DNA of 64,000 bases from Chimonanthus salicifolius (taxonomy: Eukaryota; Streptophyta; Magnoliopsida; Laurales; Calycanthaceae), in NCBI GenBank assembly GCA_013350335.1, contig CM023542.1:4580025-4644024 (forward strand), in the 5' to 3' direction. A model generated the notes under the pieces. The model was not told the DNA's origin and did not search any database. It was given only the letters and a program-made list of their open reading frames with translations. The position numbers and the translations under genes are program-made. Position 1 is the stretch's first letter, and every line of letters starts with the position of its first letter. Shown piece by piece: positions 23,409-35,238 of the stretch.

Positions 23409-25554
23409 TGAACTTCAGTGCTCGTGGTTGACACACAGGATTCTGTGCACTCAAGGGAAACATTTTAATGATTTGTCTCACCTCAATCTTAAGATATCAA
23501 CTCAAAATAGTAAATAGTATTTAAATGTAAAAAGGGTTTTTAACATCCGTTTAATCTATCAAATTCAAAAGGTAAAAAGGGTTTTTAACATCCGTTTAAT
23601 CTAACAATTTCAAAAGTATTTAAATGTAAAAATGGTTTTAATCCTCATTATACCTTTTATATTTGTTAAAGAGTCCATAATAAATAAAAAAGTATCTTAA
23701 TTTTTATATAAATATATATTTTTTCATAGTTTTAGGATTTTCATTATAAAAAAATAATTTAATTTTATAGGGTAAATAGGGAAATTATTTATAGTTTAAA
23801 AAAAATGAAGAACAGATGCAAACTTATAATTTATATGATAAATGCTTATTATTAAACTTATAAAGTTGTAAGCAATGGTAAAAAAACTCTTCGACTTGTA
23901 TATAACATTAATACAATTATATTGACAATACTTACTATCTAAGTGATAAATTGATATGCTTTTCTTTTTTTATTTTTTATTTTGAAAAACAATTTAGAGA
24001 AAAATAGAAAAATCTAATATGACCATATTTTAAAAAATAGTCATTTTTATGGTGTATTGGCCTTTAAGACTAGAATCTTTGATACAATAAAATGTTCTAA
24101 ATTTTGAAAATTGTCTAAAAAATTTAAAAAAAAATGAGATCAATATGAGTAAACAACTATCATGAAAGTCTCCTTCTCTTTATCTCAAATAACATTATAT
24201 TTTATTACAATTCAAAAAAATTTAAAAAATTATATTTCATAAAAATATTGAAATAATAGAAAAACAACACAAACACTGTAAAAACTATAACAATCATATT
24301 AAGGAATTTTCATTTAATTTCATAAACATTTTTATACTATTTCATTAATTTTTCACAAGAAACTCCAAATTAAGAATTATATTAGAAAACTTGACTTACA
24401 TTATTTTTTCAAAAAAAACTTAAAAAATCATACAAACACCTTACAAACTATAATAATCACAAAAAGACATCTTCATTAATTATCATAAATATTGAATATT
24501 ATTTTATTAAATTATTCTCACAGACATTTGTAATTTAAGATTATCTTAGAGACGAAATTCAAAAAATAACTCAAAATTGTTAATTTTAAAGAAAAAATGT
24601 ATGAATTTAACAAATATCTTTCACACTTAAATAACTTATTTTTAAATTTCTTAAAATCATTATCAATGTAAGATTCAAGTCAGAAAATAGTGGAATCAAT
24701 CTTAAAAAAAGATTATATCAGTCGATCTCACAATCTATCAATTGATATGTCTTTTATACGAATAAGTACATAATGTATTGATCGATACGCATCATCAACC
24801 TTTAAATCAATACAATATGTATTGGCCTAATTACATACCTTTGATCACAAGTATGAATCTATAAGCATTAAATAAGCAATTGCTTTGTAAAAGAATAACA
24901 ATCTAATTTCAAATGTAAATCAGATAGATTCAAACAAGTAATTTTGATAAAAAAAATAAGAATGAATTATAAGTGTATATGCCTATTATTACACATTTAA
25001 ATTGTAATAACATTAAATAACTATTTAACTCATAAAAAGATGTTTAAAAGATGAAATACATCTTTCCCGAAAAACAAGGGAGATCATTTTCAATTAGAGA
25101 AGAATTAAAAAAATGAATTTTCATTAAAAATAAATTCATATAGAATGGCAATAAATATAACTCTCTTCTGTAATTCTGATTTTGTACAGGATAAAAGTTT
25201 TGAATAAAAATATAAAAAAGAAATTTATTTTTATATTGTCGTGGTAAGTTGGAATGGTTGATAGACACCGCGGAAGAGCACTTTGTTACAGTGTATGTCA
25301 AGGACACTGACTATTTTTCTCGTTTTAATTTGTCCAAAACGTTTGGGTAATTGGACCAAGCAACGGGGGACTGATGTCGAGATAACGATGCTGCCGATTG
25401 CCACCTCAGCGCTTCAGATTCGCCCGTGCACTAAACACGTGTCTGGGAATGGCTCCAAAGACGGGAAGAATAAAGATTTACCCTTCCAAAGACAACACTA
25501 ATAAATTGACATACAAACTTCCATTTATATAATATTTGACAATAGAGTAAATAT
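23409..25554. other. AT-rich region upstream of PUM
   Basis: A/T-rich, with a 40-bp direct duplication of AAAAAGGGTTTTTAACATCC at 23529 and 23575 but no gene. A less AT-rich patch at 25250-25500 contains a CACGTG G-box (25438) without any attached ORF of note. Confidence 0.5.
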
Positions 25555-25738
25555 ATCTGCTAAATTAGCAGTTCTATATAAATTTTAAAATTATCTTAAA
25601 ATAATTGTCTCATTTATATTTGAATAGTATAAAATGTATTGAAAATGGATGGGATGATATGAGTGATAGGCTTATATAAAGAGTTCCTTAAAAAATATAA
25701 ATATTTCAAATAAGATAATTAAAATGAGACGGAGGGAG
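25555..25738. mobile_element. Stowaway-like MITE, copy 1
   Basis: The right end is AATGAGACGGAGGGAG followed by TA, the Stowaway terminus. The interior ATTGAAAATGGATGGGATGA matches copy 2 in reverse. The left end is diverged. Confidence 0.65.
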
Positions 25739-25865
25739 TACAATTATAAAATATTATTGATATGAGACGTTGAAAAATATAAATTTAATAAAATATAATT
25801 TATTAAGTAAAATAGACAATTATTTTTTAAAATTTATCTGTGAAAAATCGTAAAACATTCAGTAT

Positions 25866-25980
25866 AAAATCCCACGGGTGATATCCCTTACTCTAAGGTT
25901 AGTCCACGGGGGTTGAACCTGTCACATCCCGCTTCTTGAGGTGTGACACAACTGGTTGAACTACACATGCAGTGAGTCAA
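25866..25980 (-). mobile_element. tRNA-derived SINE, copy 2 (5' part)
   Basis: The minus strand reads TGTGTAGTTCAACCAGTT and then GACAGGTTCAACCCCCGTGG, matching the A and B boxes of the other copies. The 3' body is short or diverged. Confidence 0.65.
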
Positions 25981-26493
25981 CTATTAATTTTATTTATTAA
26001 AATTGAGATAAAGTTGTTAAAATGAAATATGTTTTTTAAACTTGATATATTAGTAATATTTTTTTCAGTGGGGTAAGGTTTGTATTCACAATGTAATGAT
26101 TAAATGATATTAAACTGAATTTAAAACTTATAATTCAAATTTATTATATTAAAACTTTCGAACCAAAAATGACCAAAATACGGGCAGGATTCTTGGTAGT
26201 AAATGCAAAGTTTTTCCGCTTTATCTTTAAAAGATACATGTGGCATATTAATGGCAAGATTTATCAGTGTCAAATAAAGAATGATTTTTTCTCTGCATTA
26301 ATTTCACATTATTGATTTAATTAATTGAAATTTTAAATTAATCATCTAAGCATATAAATATAACTGTTTATATTTCTCGTCAATGTGTATTTTATTCTCT
26401 ATTTTATGATTCAGATTAAAAAAAAATTAGATGGTCTTTAATTTGTTGTCTGATTAATTTAGAGAGAATTGTTTTATTTAACTAAGTTTATTC

Positions 26494-26652
26494 CCATGTG
26501 TAGCTTAGCTGGTTACCTGCTATCTCAGGAAACGAGAAGTCACGGGTTCGAGCTTCCATATCTAACTTTGTTGTGCTTTAGGAGTAAGAGTCCACCCGTG
26601 GAGAATTTATGCTCGGTATCCCACGGTTTTTCACATGTAAATTAAAAGAAAA
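26494..26652 (+). mobile_element. tRNA-derived SINE, copy 3
   Basis: GTGTAGCTTAGCTGGTTA (A box), CACGGGTTCGAGCTT (B box, the best preserved of the copies), body CCGTGGAGAATTTATGCTCG and tail TTTTTCACATGTAAATTAAA. Confidence 0.75.
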
Positions 26653-27176
26653 TATTTTTATAAAATTATTTAATTTTGTATGGTCAGTGCCACGGAATAA
26701 ATGTACAATTGATCTCATTTCTAAACTTCCATATGTGGGACACCGCAATCGACATACAGAGGACATGTTTCTAGATTCTCATTATACGTTTTCCTTTGTG
26801 CTATTTGGGATCAAGACATTCCTGTCAACGTGGACGCAAGGTAGTATCCATCAAACCATTTCAAATCGACAATAAGAAGAAGATCTACTTGTTTATCCAG
26901 TCTAATAAATTATTGATTTTTTTTTTTCTCTCAAAATAAACAATATCATATTTTCCATGTTTTTAGACAATATATTCAAGGATTTTAATGATAATATAGG
27001 TGAAAGAACAAAATGATCGGCAATTCAATGAAATTAAATTTAAACTATCTCTTGTCACACTCAAAGTAAAGGTCTTTCTAATGTACTTATCAACTATTAA
27101 TTCTTCATAACCCTTTTACGTATCTTTAACAAATGAATAACGGAGTTTTTCTTAATACTATTACTCATTTAATTTA

Positions 27177-28634
27177 GGGAGCACTTACACACACCCGGAT
27201 TTTCTGCCTCTACACACCCGTTTCTGAAATTTCGGGTGAAATTACGATTTTACCTCCCGATTTCTATTCATTCGAATGAATGCCCAGTTCATTTTGGCAT
27301 TCATTCGAATGAATGATTCATTCGAATGAATCATCAAGTGTATTTTCAATTCATTCGAATGAATGGGCTGAACAGTAACACGGAATACTGCTCAGCCCCA
27401 TTCATTCGAATGAATGGACGATTCATTCGAATGAATGGGCCTCATTCATTCAAATGAGCCATTCATTCGAATGAATGGCTCATTCATTCGAGTTCCGTTC
27501 ATTCCGTCTTCCGTCGTTCGATTTATTCGAATCATTCATTCGAATGATTCGAATCATTCATTCGAATGAACCTTCAGTTCAGTACATAATATTTTTTTTT
27601 TAAATTTTAAACTTATTTTTTAAGCATTATGTATTTCTAAAATTTTTCAAATTGAATATCCAGACTAATTACGATAATCTGATAAAAATACTTTAAGACT
27701 TCAAGGTCTTTTGACACTCCTAAATATTTAAAACACAGTGTTTTACAAATAAGGGTATCCCTAGGGTGTGCCAAAAATATATTTAGGAGTGTCAAAAGAC
27801 CTTGAAGTCTTAAAGTATTTTTATTATGTTATCGTAATTAGTCCGGATATTCAATTTGAGAAATTTTGGAAATACACAGTGCATAAAAAACAACTTTAAA
27901 GTGTATTAGGAGATTTTATTATTTAATACACTATGCACATTATTTTTTATGCACTGTGTATTTCCAAAATTTCTCAAATTGAATATCCGGACTAATTACG
28001 ATAACCTAATAAAAATACTTTAAGACTTCAAGGTCTTTTGACACTCCTAAATATATTTTTGGCACACCCTAGGGATACCCTTATTTGTAAAACACTGTGT
28101 TTTAAATATTTAGGAGTGTCAAAAGACGTTGAAGTCTTAAAGTATTTTTATCAGATTATCGTAATTAGTCTAGATATTTAATTTGAAAATTTTTAGAAAT
28201 ACACAATGCTTAAAAAATAAGTTTAAAATTTTTTTAAAAAAAATATTATGTACTGAACTGAAGATTCATTTGAATCATTCGAATGAATCGAATGACGCTG
28301 GAACTCAAATGAATCGAACGACGGAATGAACGAACGTTCTGCTCATTCGAATGTTCATTCGAATGAATGGAAGGAATGGTGACCATTTTTTTACTATTCA
28401 TTCGAATGAATGGGACTGAACAGTATTCCGTGTTACTATTCAGCCCATTCATTCGAATGAATTGAAAATACACTTGATGATTCATTCGAATGAATGATTC
28501 ATTCGAATGAATGCCAAAATGAACTGGGCATTCATTCGAATGAATGGAAACACGGGGGTAAAATCGTAATTTCACCCGAAATTTCAGAAACGGGTGTGTA
28601 GAGGCAGAAAATTTGGGTGTGTGTAAGTGCTCCC
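27177..28634. mobile_element. 1458-bp nested palindromic foldback element with TTA duplications
   Basis: The two halves are near-perfect reverse complements. The left end is GGGAGCACTTACACACACCC and the right end GGGTGTGTGTAAGTGCTCCC (one or two differences inward). TTA flanks both sides (27174-27176, 28635-28637), fitting PIF/Harbinger insertion. The outer arms hold at least a dozen CATTCATTCGAATGAATG palindromes. The core is four copies of a roughly 100-bp module (about 27630, 27780, 27960 and 28105) in alternating orientation. No transposase is present; an open frame over the right arm is palindrome read-through. Confidence 0.88.
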
Positions 28635-28637
28635 TTA

Positions 28638-29112
28638 GTTTATTATCAATTCCATCAAACATGTAGCAATCATTGTCATCATTTCATTTTGGAGAAAAAG
28701 ATAAACCTAGGCAAATAAAGCAAAAATCCTCATATGCTAGAGGAATAAAATCTTTAGTCATGTCATTAAAATTGTAGTCATCAAACTTAGATAAAGTTCA
28801 AATTAATGTTGAGATAGTGATTAAATTTGAAGTATTTTAGATCGAATGAAAAAATAGAACTGTAACTCAGGCGAATTACGCCGCTGGGTCTTGAGTCAAT
28901 TTTTATAGGACCTTAATTTTAATTTTAGGGTCTGCACTCAAATCAGAGTCATTTAGGTTGTTTTTTTAATTAGGCTCGAGTCCTAAAAAATAAATAAGAA
29001 ACTATACATGCCTACAAGTTTTGGGGCCTTTGCTCAAATTAATTCTAAATCAATTACTCTCATTGGTCTATAACTATAACATAAAATTGCAGTAGTTCAT
29101 TATTTATTACAC
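28638..29112. other. Unassigned spacer
   Basis: AT-rich spacer between two inverted-repeat elements; nothing recognisable seen. Confidence 0.5.
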
Positions 29113-29164
29113 GGATAATGATTTTTGCACCGTAATAAAGAGTTCAAATTGCACCGAATTTTAT

Positions 29165-29640
29165 CGATTTTCTGATTTTACCCTCATATCCTTTCTCTCT
29201 TTTGACGCTATCTCACCATTGCATAGTAGTCTTTTCTGGCAATAATAGCTTGAGTCTGACTTCGGGCTAACGATCTTGTTTGAGCCGCCGAAGGAGTGGA
29301 GCATTTTGCCGATTAGGAGGGTGTCGGTGGGGTCGTCGAAGCTCTTCCACAAGAACCGCCTCTTCTTGTCATGGAGAACTAAATTCTAGTTGGGAGGATG
29401 GTGATGCCGGTGACACCTTTGTTGGCCGTGTTCGTCTGCCAGACAAGACGGCCATCAGATTGGATTGCCATCGCGACCGAAGGTGAGGGTGGCGTTCTCC
29501 TGAACTGGGTCATTGCGGTTGGCTTCCCAGACCCAGCGCAGAGACGACTCAACCCCATGGGAATCCATACACAGAACCAGCACATAAGCATTAGGTGTGG
29601 CATTGTAGAAGAATACTTCAACGATGTAAGCACCAAATTC
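29165..29640 (-). pseudogene. EP1-like glycoprotein (bulb-type lectin) fragment, frameshifted
   Basis: Minus-strand pieces in three frames match EP1-like secreted glycoproteins with a B-lectin domain: WVWEANRNDPVQENATLTF, then SDGRLVWQTNTANKGV, then LVLHDKKRRFLWKSFDDPTD and GGSNKIVSPKSD. Frame changes fall near 29475 (after GRDGN) and 29390 (after ITILP). It is partial and dead. Confidence 0.8.
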
Positions 29641-30545
29641 GCATTAGCCTTCAAGTGGTCGTTGTGCGTATCAAGTGGCGATCATGACTAAAGGTTCTTC
29701 TCTTTCCAACCCTTCTTTACCAAGGTGAAAAACAAAGCCTCATCCCCAATAAGAGAAAAGGAAACAAAGAAGCAAAGAAAAGAAAGTTGATAAGAACCCC
29801 TTGATAACATGGCTTTCAATGACTTTGAATCTATGCTCTTTTCCTCTTTCTTCTTCTTCTTCTTGAGCTCTTCATTCAATGGTTGTTGGTCTGGAATGTC
29901 CAAAGGAGCATTTCCCTGGATTTTTTGAGAAAGGGAAGGAGAAGGAATGGAGTAGTATGAATAGGAAGAAGGAGAGAGTGACCCAAAAGGCCAAGTTGTT
30001 GTTGAAACCCATGAATTAGGGTTTCGGTGATGATGCATTTGTAGAAGGAAACTAAGTTAACGTAAGAGGAGGAGAGGAAGGTGGTGGAGTGACTGAGTGA
30101 GGATCCAGTGGCGACCATGCCGGTTGTAGAACTCCAGTGACAAGAAAGGGTACTCGTTGACGGACTTGAACGGGGCCATCTTCTCTTGTTCTGCTTGGAT
30201 TTCAATCTCCAGCACTCTCTCCATGTCGATAGCCGCCTGCTTGTCTTTCAACAATTTCTGTGTCTCAGATTCCTCCTCAAAATATTATAACCACAGTCTA
30301 TCAACAATTTCTTTCCAAAACTAGGCTTTTTTGAAGCCACCACTTGATTCTCTCCCAACAGAAACCACTCCTGCCTTGTATTGTCTCTCCAACTACTACT
30401 ATCTCCTCCTTTGTTAACTCTTTCCTCTTATCTCATTCTCCTCTATACCCTCTCCTCGCTTATTCACTTCAATTCCATTTTCCGATGCATCGACACCATT
30501 GCAAGCTTTACCATTCTCCACTGTATTCTCACCATTGCACATTTA

Positions 30546-30704
30546 TGCCGGAAACCATATTTCTTCTCTCATGAACTCCGTCAGTCTTTCCACCAGTTTA
30601 GCCTCGAACGAGTCATGCTCATTGTGGATGTCGGTGTAGCCGTACCTCACAACACAGCGGAAGACGGACTGCTCACGTGGCTTGACTCGGCAGAATAGGA
30701 ACGA
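30546..30704 (-). pseudogene. HAK/KUP potassium transporter C-terminal fragment
   Basis: A continuous minus-strand frame reads FLFCRVKPRE, then VFRCVVRYGYTD, then FEAKLVERLTEFMREE, ending at a TAA. This is the conserved cytosolic stretch of the HAK/KUP/KT family (R-V-x-P-R/K ... F/Y-R-C-x-x-R-Y-G-Y). Only about 50 codons of a protein of roughly 750 residues are present, with no start, so it is a captured fragment. Confidence 0.8.
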
Positions 30705-30864
30705 ATAGGAGGGTAAAATCGGAAAATGATAAAACTCGTTCCAATTTGAACTCTTAATTACGGTGCAAAAATCATTACCCTTTCACACATGAGGTCTTTA
30801 TGGGATTTATCACGTGAATCAGCGTTTTTTTTTCTCATTCAACATTGTAGCAAGTAGTTCCACC

Positions 30865-31326
30865 CAGGGGTTTAAATATCGGCAAGGCCGATATATCGGC
30901 CGATATGCAAATATAGGCCGATATGCGATATGGCAGATATTTCGGCCGATAAGTTTATCTCTCATACCGATATCGGCATTTTCTCTCTCCTCCGATATCG
31001 GAACCGTGAAAAAACAGCAAAAAACCGTGACGAACCGTGAAAAACCGCAAAAAACCGTAAGCACCCGTGAGAACTGTAAACCCTGAACCGTCGAAAACCG
31101 CGGAAAACAGCGAAAAACTGCGAAAAACAGTGTAAAAACCGCGAAAAACCGTATCGGTGTTTAAAAAAAAAAATTAAATACCGATATTTATGAATATCGG
31201 CCGATATTTTGACCGATATTGGGTAGGTACGGCCGATACTTATCATATCAGCCGATATTTCTCGGTTGAAAAAAACTGATATATATCGGCCGATACGATA
31301 TGTATCGGCCGATATTTGTACCTTAG
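30865..31326 (+). mobile_element. ATATCGGCCGATA hAT MITE, copy 1
   Basis: Starts CAGGGGTTTAAATATCGGC and ends, in reverse complement, CTAAGGTACAAATATCGGCC. The 8-bp duplication GTTCCACC is at 30857-30864 and 31327-31334. Both ends carry nested ATATCGGCCGATA palindromes. The interior is a run of 10-17-bp units of the ACCGTGAAAAACCGCAAAAA type. Confidence 0.9.
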
Positions 31327-31503
31327 GTTCCACCATGTTGATTTTTTAAACTTTTACCCTCACTTAAAGTAATTTTTGAGTTACCAAAGAAGGGACCCTT
31401 ATCCAAACACAACCTATATATATCACGTCAATTGAGTTCCAAAATAATTAATCACGTTCAATCAAGCCCATCACATAAAAATTAAAACAGATAAATTCTA
31501 AAA

Positions 31504-32495
31504 GGCTCGGCATTCAAACACCCTCAAAATCTGCCAGCAGACACCGCATTTCAATTTCTGAGTGGAAATTATGTTTCTACCATTACATGTGAAATCGACC
31601 TATTGAAGAGACAATTCATTTTAAGATCGATCAATTGATCTTAGACGTGTAGAATCTTGTGATTGATTCCATGGGATCGTGCGATTGATCCTATGATTTC
31701 TCCTCTCAATCTTTCATTTGCCCAGATCGTGCGATTGATCCTCTCCATTTCCCCTACTGAATCACTTCTACTCTGCTTCACTCAATCAACAATTCTACAT
31801 ATGAGCTAGTAGGGTTTCCTCCTCTCTTCCCTCCCTCTTTACATCTCTTCTCCATTTCTTTATGGCCTACAAGATTCTCGAATGAGATCCGATTGGCAGC
31901 TGCTCTCGCTTAATTTCCTTCTTGAAAAATTCTTGAAAATGCAGTTTAGCTTCTACCTCTCTTTCTTTCTCTGATTTGATTTCCTTCCTGAAAAATTCTC
32001 GAAAACGTAGTCTAGCTTCTGCTTCTCTCTCTGGCTCGATTTCCTTCCTAAAAAATTCTCAAAAATGCGGTCCAGCTTCTACCTCTGCTTTCTTCAAACT
32101 CAGGTTCCTTCCTTGTAGGAAACTCGATCGAAAAATCAGTTACGGTGGCTTTCCCTTTTCAACCCCGGTTTTTCTGCTGCTGGCTTCACCGAGAACCATT
32201 CATCTCGCCTCTGGAAACCTTCCTTTCTCGTTGACGCCCTGCAGAAAGGAAGTAATTAACGTTTAAGATCGAGAGGAGAAATGGAGAGGATCAATTGCAT
32301 GATCTGGGCAAGTGAAAGATTGAGAGGAGAAATCACGGGAACAACCGCACGATTCTACATGTCTAAGATCGATCGATCGATCTTAAAATGAATTGTCTGT
32401 TCAATTAATCGATTTCACGTGAAAGGACAGAAACGTAATTTCTAGTCAAAAATTGAAATACGGTGCAGATTTTAGGGGTGTCTGAATGCCGAGCC
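31504..32495. mobile_element. 992-bp foldback element with 8-bp duplication
   Basis: Inverted arms of roughly 330 bp begin GGCTCGGCATTCAAACACCC and, in reverse complement, GGCTCGGCATTCAGACACCC. The 8-bp duplication TTCTAAAA is perfect (31496-31503 and 32496-32503), which suggests hAT. The middle (31915-32100) is three copies of a unit of about 62 bp with GATTTCCTTCCTGAAAAATT. Confidence 0.85.
31915..32100. repeat. Three-copy 62-bp tandem repeat inside the 31504 foldback
   Basis: CTGATTTGATTTCCTTCCTG/GAAAAATTCTCGAAAACG-type units are repeated three times with few changes. The open frame across it (ISFLKNSRKR, ISFLKNSQKC) is a by-product of the period. Confidence 0.7.
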
Positions 32496-32776
32496 TTCTA
32501 AAATAAGAAAAGAAGTTGTATTTGAAATTCTACCACTCAAAACAATAAAATCAATTCCTCAAATATAGGATTAGGGTAGATAAGTGGAGTTAGAGGCTTC
32601 ATGGGCCAACTATTTTGACGGGGTAGTATAAACTGTTGGTGGTGGTGTAGTCGTCTTCGTAACTCCTGAACAAGTTGTTATCCCACATGCTTTTAAATTA
32701 GATCATCCTTGTATCAACAATATTACAAAATAGGAAATACAACAATATTTGATACAATATACAATATAAGTATATG

Positions 32777-32936
32777 CTCTATTCATCCCATTTTAGTTGT
32801 CTCATTTGAAAATTTATATTTGTTAAGGCTAGCACTTCATGTGATCTCATCCATTTTCAACATATTTTATGTTAAATGGGACAATTCTAAATTCCATATA
32901 AGACAACTAAATTAGGACAGAGGAAGTATTAGTTAT
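32777..32936. mobile_element. Stowaway-like MITE, copy 2
   Basis: Ends CTCTATTCATCCCATTTTAG and, in reverse complement, CTTCCTCTGTCCTAATTTAG, both followed by TTGTCT. It is opposite to copy 1. Confidence 0.7.
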
Positions 32937-33993
32937 CATAGGTCCTTCATGTTAACTCAAGCATGGGTCTAATTTGGGCTTTAAGAATGCAAAGCTTAGG
33001 CCCAACTTAAATTTAAAATGAGTCCTAAACTTTGGGCGCTCAAGCCTTACCTCAAATAGACCTGACTTCCAAATTTTTTGAGCCAGGTTGCGTTGACATT
33101 GGTTGGGGTTCCCCAAGTTACAGTCCTAGATAACTGTCACTTTTAGTCCAAATTTTTAGTCATGATGTACATCATAATTGTAAATTAATAGGGTCCACTA
33201 CACGGTACATGTCAAAGTTACAATTTCTGATATTTTATGCTAATTTTGATACATAAGTACAACCCAAACAACTTAGGCCATACTACCATTTACCCTTTAT
33301 TCTCAATTCTCATTTGTAGGGCTTAAAAATATGGCTCAAGAGGATCCAGTCTAGGTGATTTCTTTACTCTCACTCTTATGTACAAGCTTAGATTTTAGTC
33401 AATACATTTATCAAATTGGTCTACAGTAAATTCCATATAGAGTGCAAAAATTAAGTAAAAGGTATGGCATCATTTTTGTAAAAAACAAAGCATTAGGTAG
33501 TGTTTGAGTAGATGCTTTTTCTCTCTTACTTAATATACATTTTTTCCCTAAGTTGGTGTCAGCAAATTATCATTTTATCCTTATTTTCATTCTTGAAATT
33601 TAAAAAATATGACTTTAAACTTAAAAGATCTAATTAAGGTAATTTTTTAGTTTAAATAAATGTTTAAAATTTTTCAATGAATTCACCAAATTAGTCTAAA
33701 CTCTAAAGCAATGGTTTTTAGAAAAAGCAAAAATAATGCCCAATTTTCTTTAAGCTGTTGAACAAACTACCATTTTGCTGTTGTGTTATAAAAGAGAATG
33801 GTCTATAAAAATAAGTTGCACCTCATTGACCGATATATATTATATACGACGAATTCGTCATGTATAACTAATGTTGGATGTTGGGTCCAAGATATCATCA
33901 AGACGACATGTATCTTAGATATATCAATAATATACATATTTTTATTTTTTTATTAAATTATTTTTAGTTGATAAGATCTTGTATCATCAATAT
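32937..33993. other. Unassigned intergenic DNA
   Basis: AT-rich. A weak GGGCTTTAAG/GGCCCAACTT patch near 32960-33100 may be an old ACCCGA-type repeat. No gene. Confidence 0.4.
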
Positions 33994-34002
33994 ATTGTTG
34001 AT

Positions 34003-34486
34003 GGCTAGCGATCCTCCAATGGGCATTTTGTATTTAGCGACATAAGTTTTAGTATATTTCTGATTTTACCCTTCGCATGAACAATAAAATTTCGATAGGC
34101 TGATTTTTACTATTCATGTAAATTTCGGTGAGCCGATTTGAAATTTCGGAGAGCCGAATTACACTGTTCATGAATTTTGGCGAGCTAACTTGTAATTTCG
34201 GAGAGCTGAATTACACTGTTCAGGAATTTTGGCGAGCCGACTTGCAATTTTAGTGAGCCGATTTGCACTGTTCATGAATTTTAGCGAGTTCACTTACAAT
34301 TTTGGCGAGCTGATTTGCACCGTTCATGAATTTTGGCGAATCGATTTGCAATTTCGGCGAGCCGATTTCACTGTTCATGAATTTTGGCATTCTTTTTTCT
34401 TCGGTACTGCAGGTGCAAGGCAAATTGGGTATCACGGTAAAACCCGTGTCTGTATACACAAAATGTCTGTATGAAGATTGCTGGCT
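34003..34486. mobile_element. Mutator-type MITE with internal minisatellite
   Basis: Ends GGCTAGCGATCCTCCAATGG and, in reverse complement, AGCCAGCAATCTTCATACAG; both continue into CATTTTGT. The 9-bp duplication ATTGTTGAT is perfect (33994-34002 and 34487-34495). About 250 bp of the interior is a roughly 60-bp tandem unit (see the repeat entry). Confidence 0.85.
34110..34390. repeat. Minisatellite of GAGCCGATTTG-type units
   Basis: A unit of about 60 bp containing TTCATGAATTTTGGCGAGC and CAATTTCGGCGAGCCGATTT recurs about four to five times with point differences. It lies inside the Mutator-type MITE. Confidence 0.75.
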
Positions 34487-35238
34487 ATTGTTGATTGATA
34501 TTAACTGTATTAATTTTAAATTAAGATTTAAACCCTAGAGTTAATAGGCTGACACTTAGAGTGGACGAGGTTGCAACTCTTTAGCTTTAAATTGTATAAT
34601 TGTCCTTCTAATCTAAAATTTGTGGGATTTGTCTAATGGCTTAAATAGACTAAAATTTAGATCACTTACTAGTCATTTATCTCAAACATATTTCACCAAC
34701 AATATAAATTCTTCAACATGAAGAGATTGCAGTGATGGTGAAGAACCTTCTTCCCCTCTTCAAAAGGCTGAAGTATAATTCTACGTGGTCGTGTTTAAAA
34801 CATGAACAAATAATAAGCTTATTTTTAGTTTTAGAAATAATGAGAATATATAGTGAGGTGGTTGAGCAAGCTTGGATTGGATTAAATATAGATTTTACTC
34901 ATTTTATCTTATTCAATTCAATGAAATTGTTTTCAAAGTCAAACATAGTTCAATTGTAGAATTTTATAATTTTTACATTACACGGTACACTTGCTAGTTA
35001 CATCTTCTTGTAATCATGGCAATGTTTTTTTTTGAGATGAGGTAGAGAAAGTCCTAATGTCGAAAGAAATAAATCCAACATATTTCGTATCTCATTTAAA
35101 TACTTAATGATTTTTAGGGGCATGTTATAATTTTTTTAGAAAAATATAATTTTTAAAAGTAATTTGTTAATTACTTTGAAAAAATCAATTCCATGTAAAT
35201 CATGTAACCCGTTCTGTGAAACTAGGCATTGTTCAGAC

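Larger units (their letters stand above)
29113..30780. mobile_element. TIR element carrying fragments of two host genes (Pack-type)
   Basis: Inverted ends of about 72 bp: left GATAATGATTTTTGCACCGT; right, in reverse complement, GGTAATGATTTTTGCACCGT, continuing through AGAGTTCAAATT and GATTTTACCCTC. Inside, on the minus strand, are a HAK/KUP transporter fragment and an EP1-like lectin fragment. The flanks (TTATTACAC / TTTCACACA) give no clean duplication, so the superfamily is unsettled; Mutator (Pack-MULE) is the usual carrier of this kind. Confidence 0.75.

Noticed and set aside
27177..28634. CRISPR-like array of regular palindromes
   Set aside because: Plant nuclear DNA; the units are irregularly spaced, lack unique spacers and form a large inverted repeat with TTA duplications.
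28246..28662. 138-residue minus-strand frame rich in HSNE/FIRMN
   Set aside because: It is read-through of the CATTCATTCGAATGAATG palindromes in the right arm of the foldback; no protein family fits.
31976..32266. 96-residue plus-strand frame with ISFLKNS repeats
   Set aside because: By-product of the 62-bp tandem repeat inside a foldback element.
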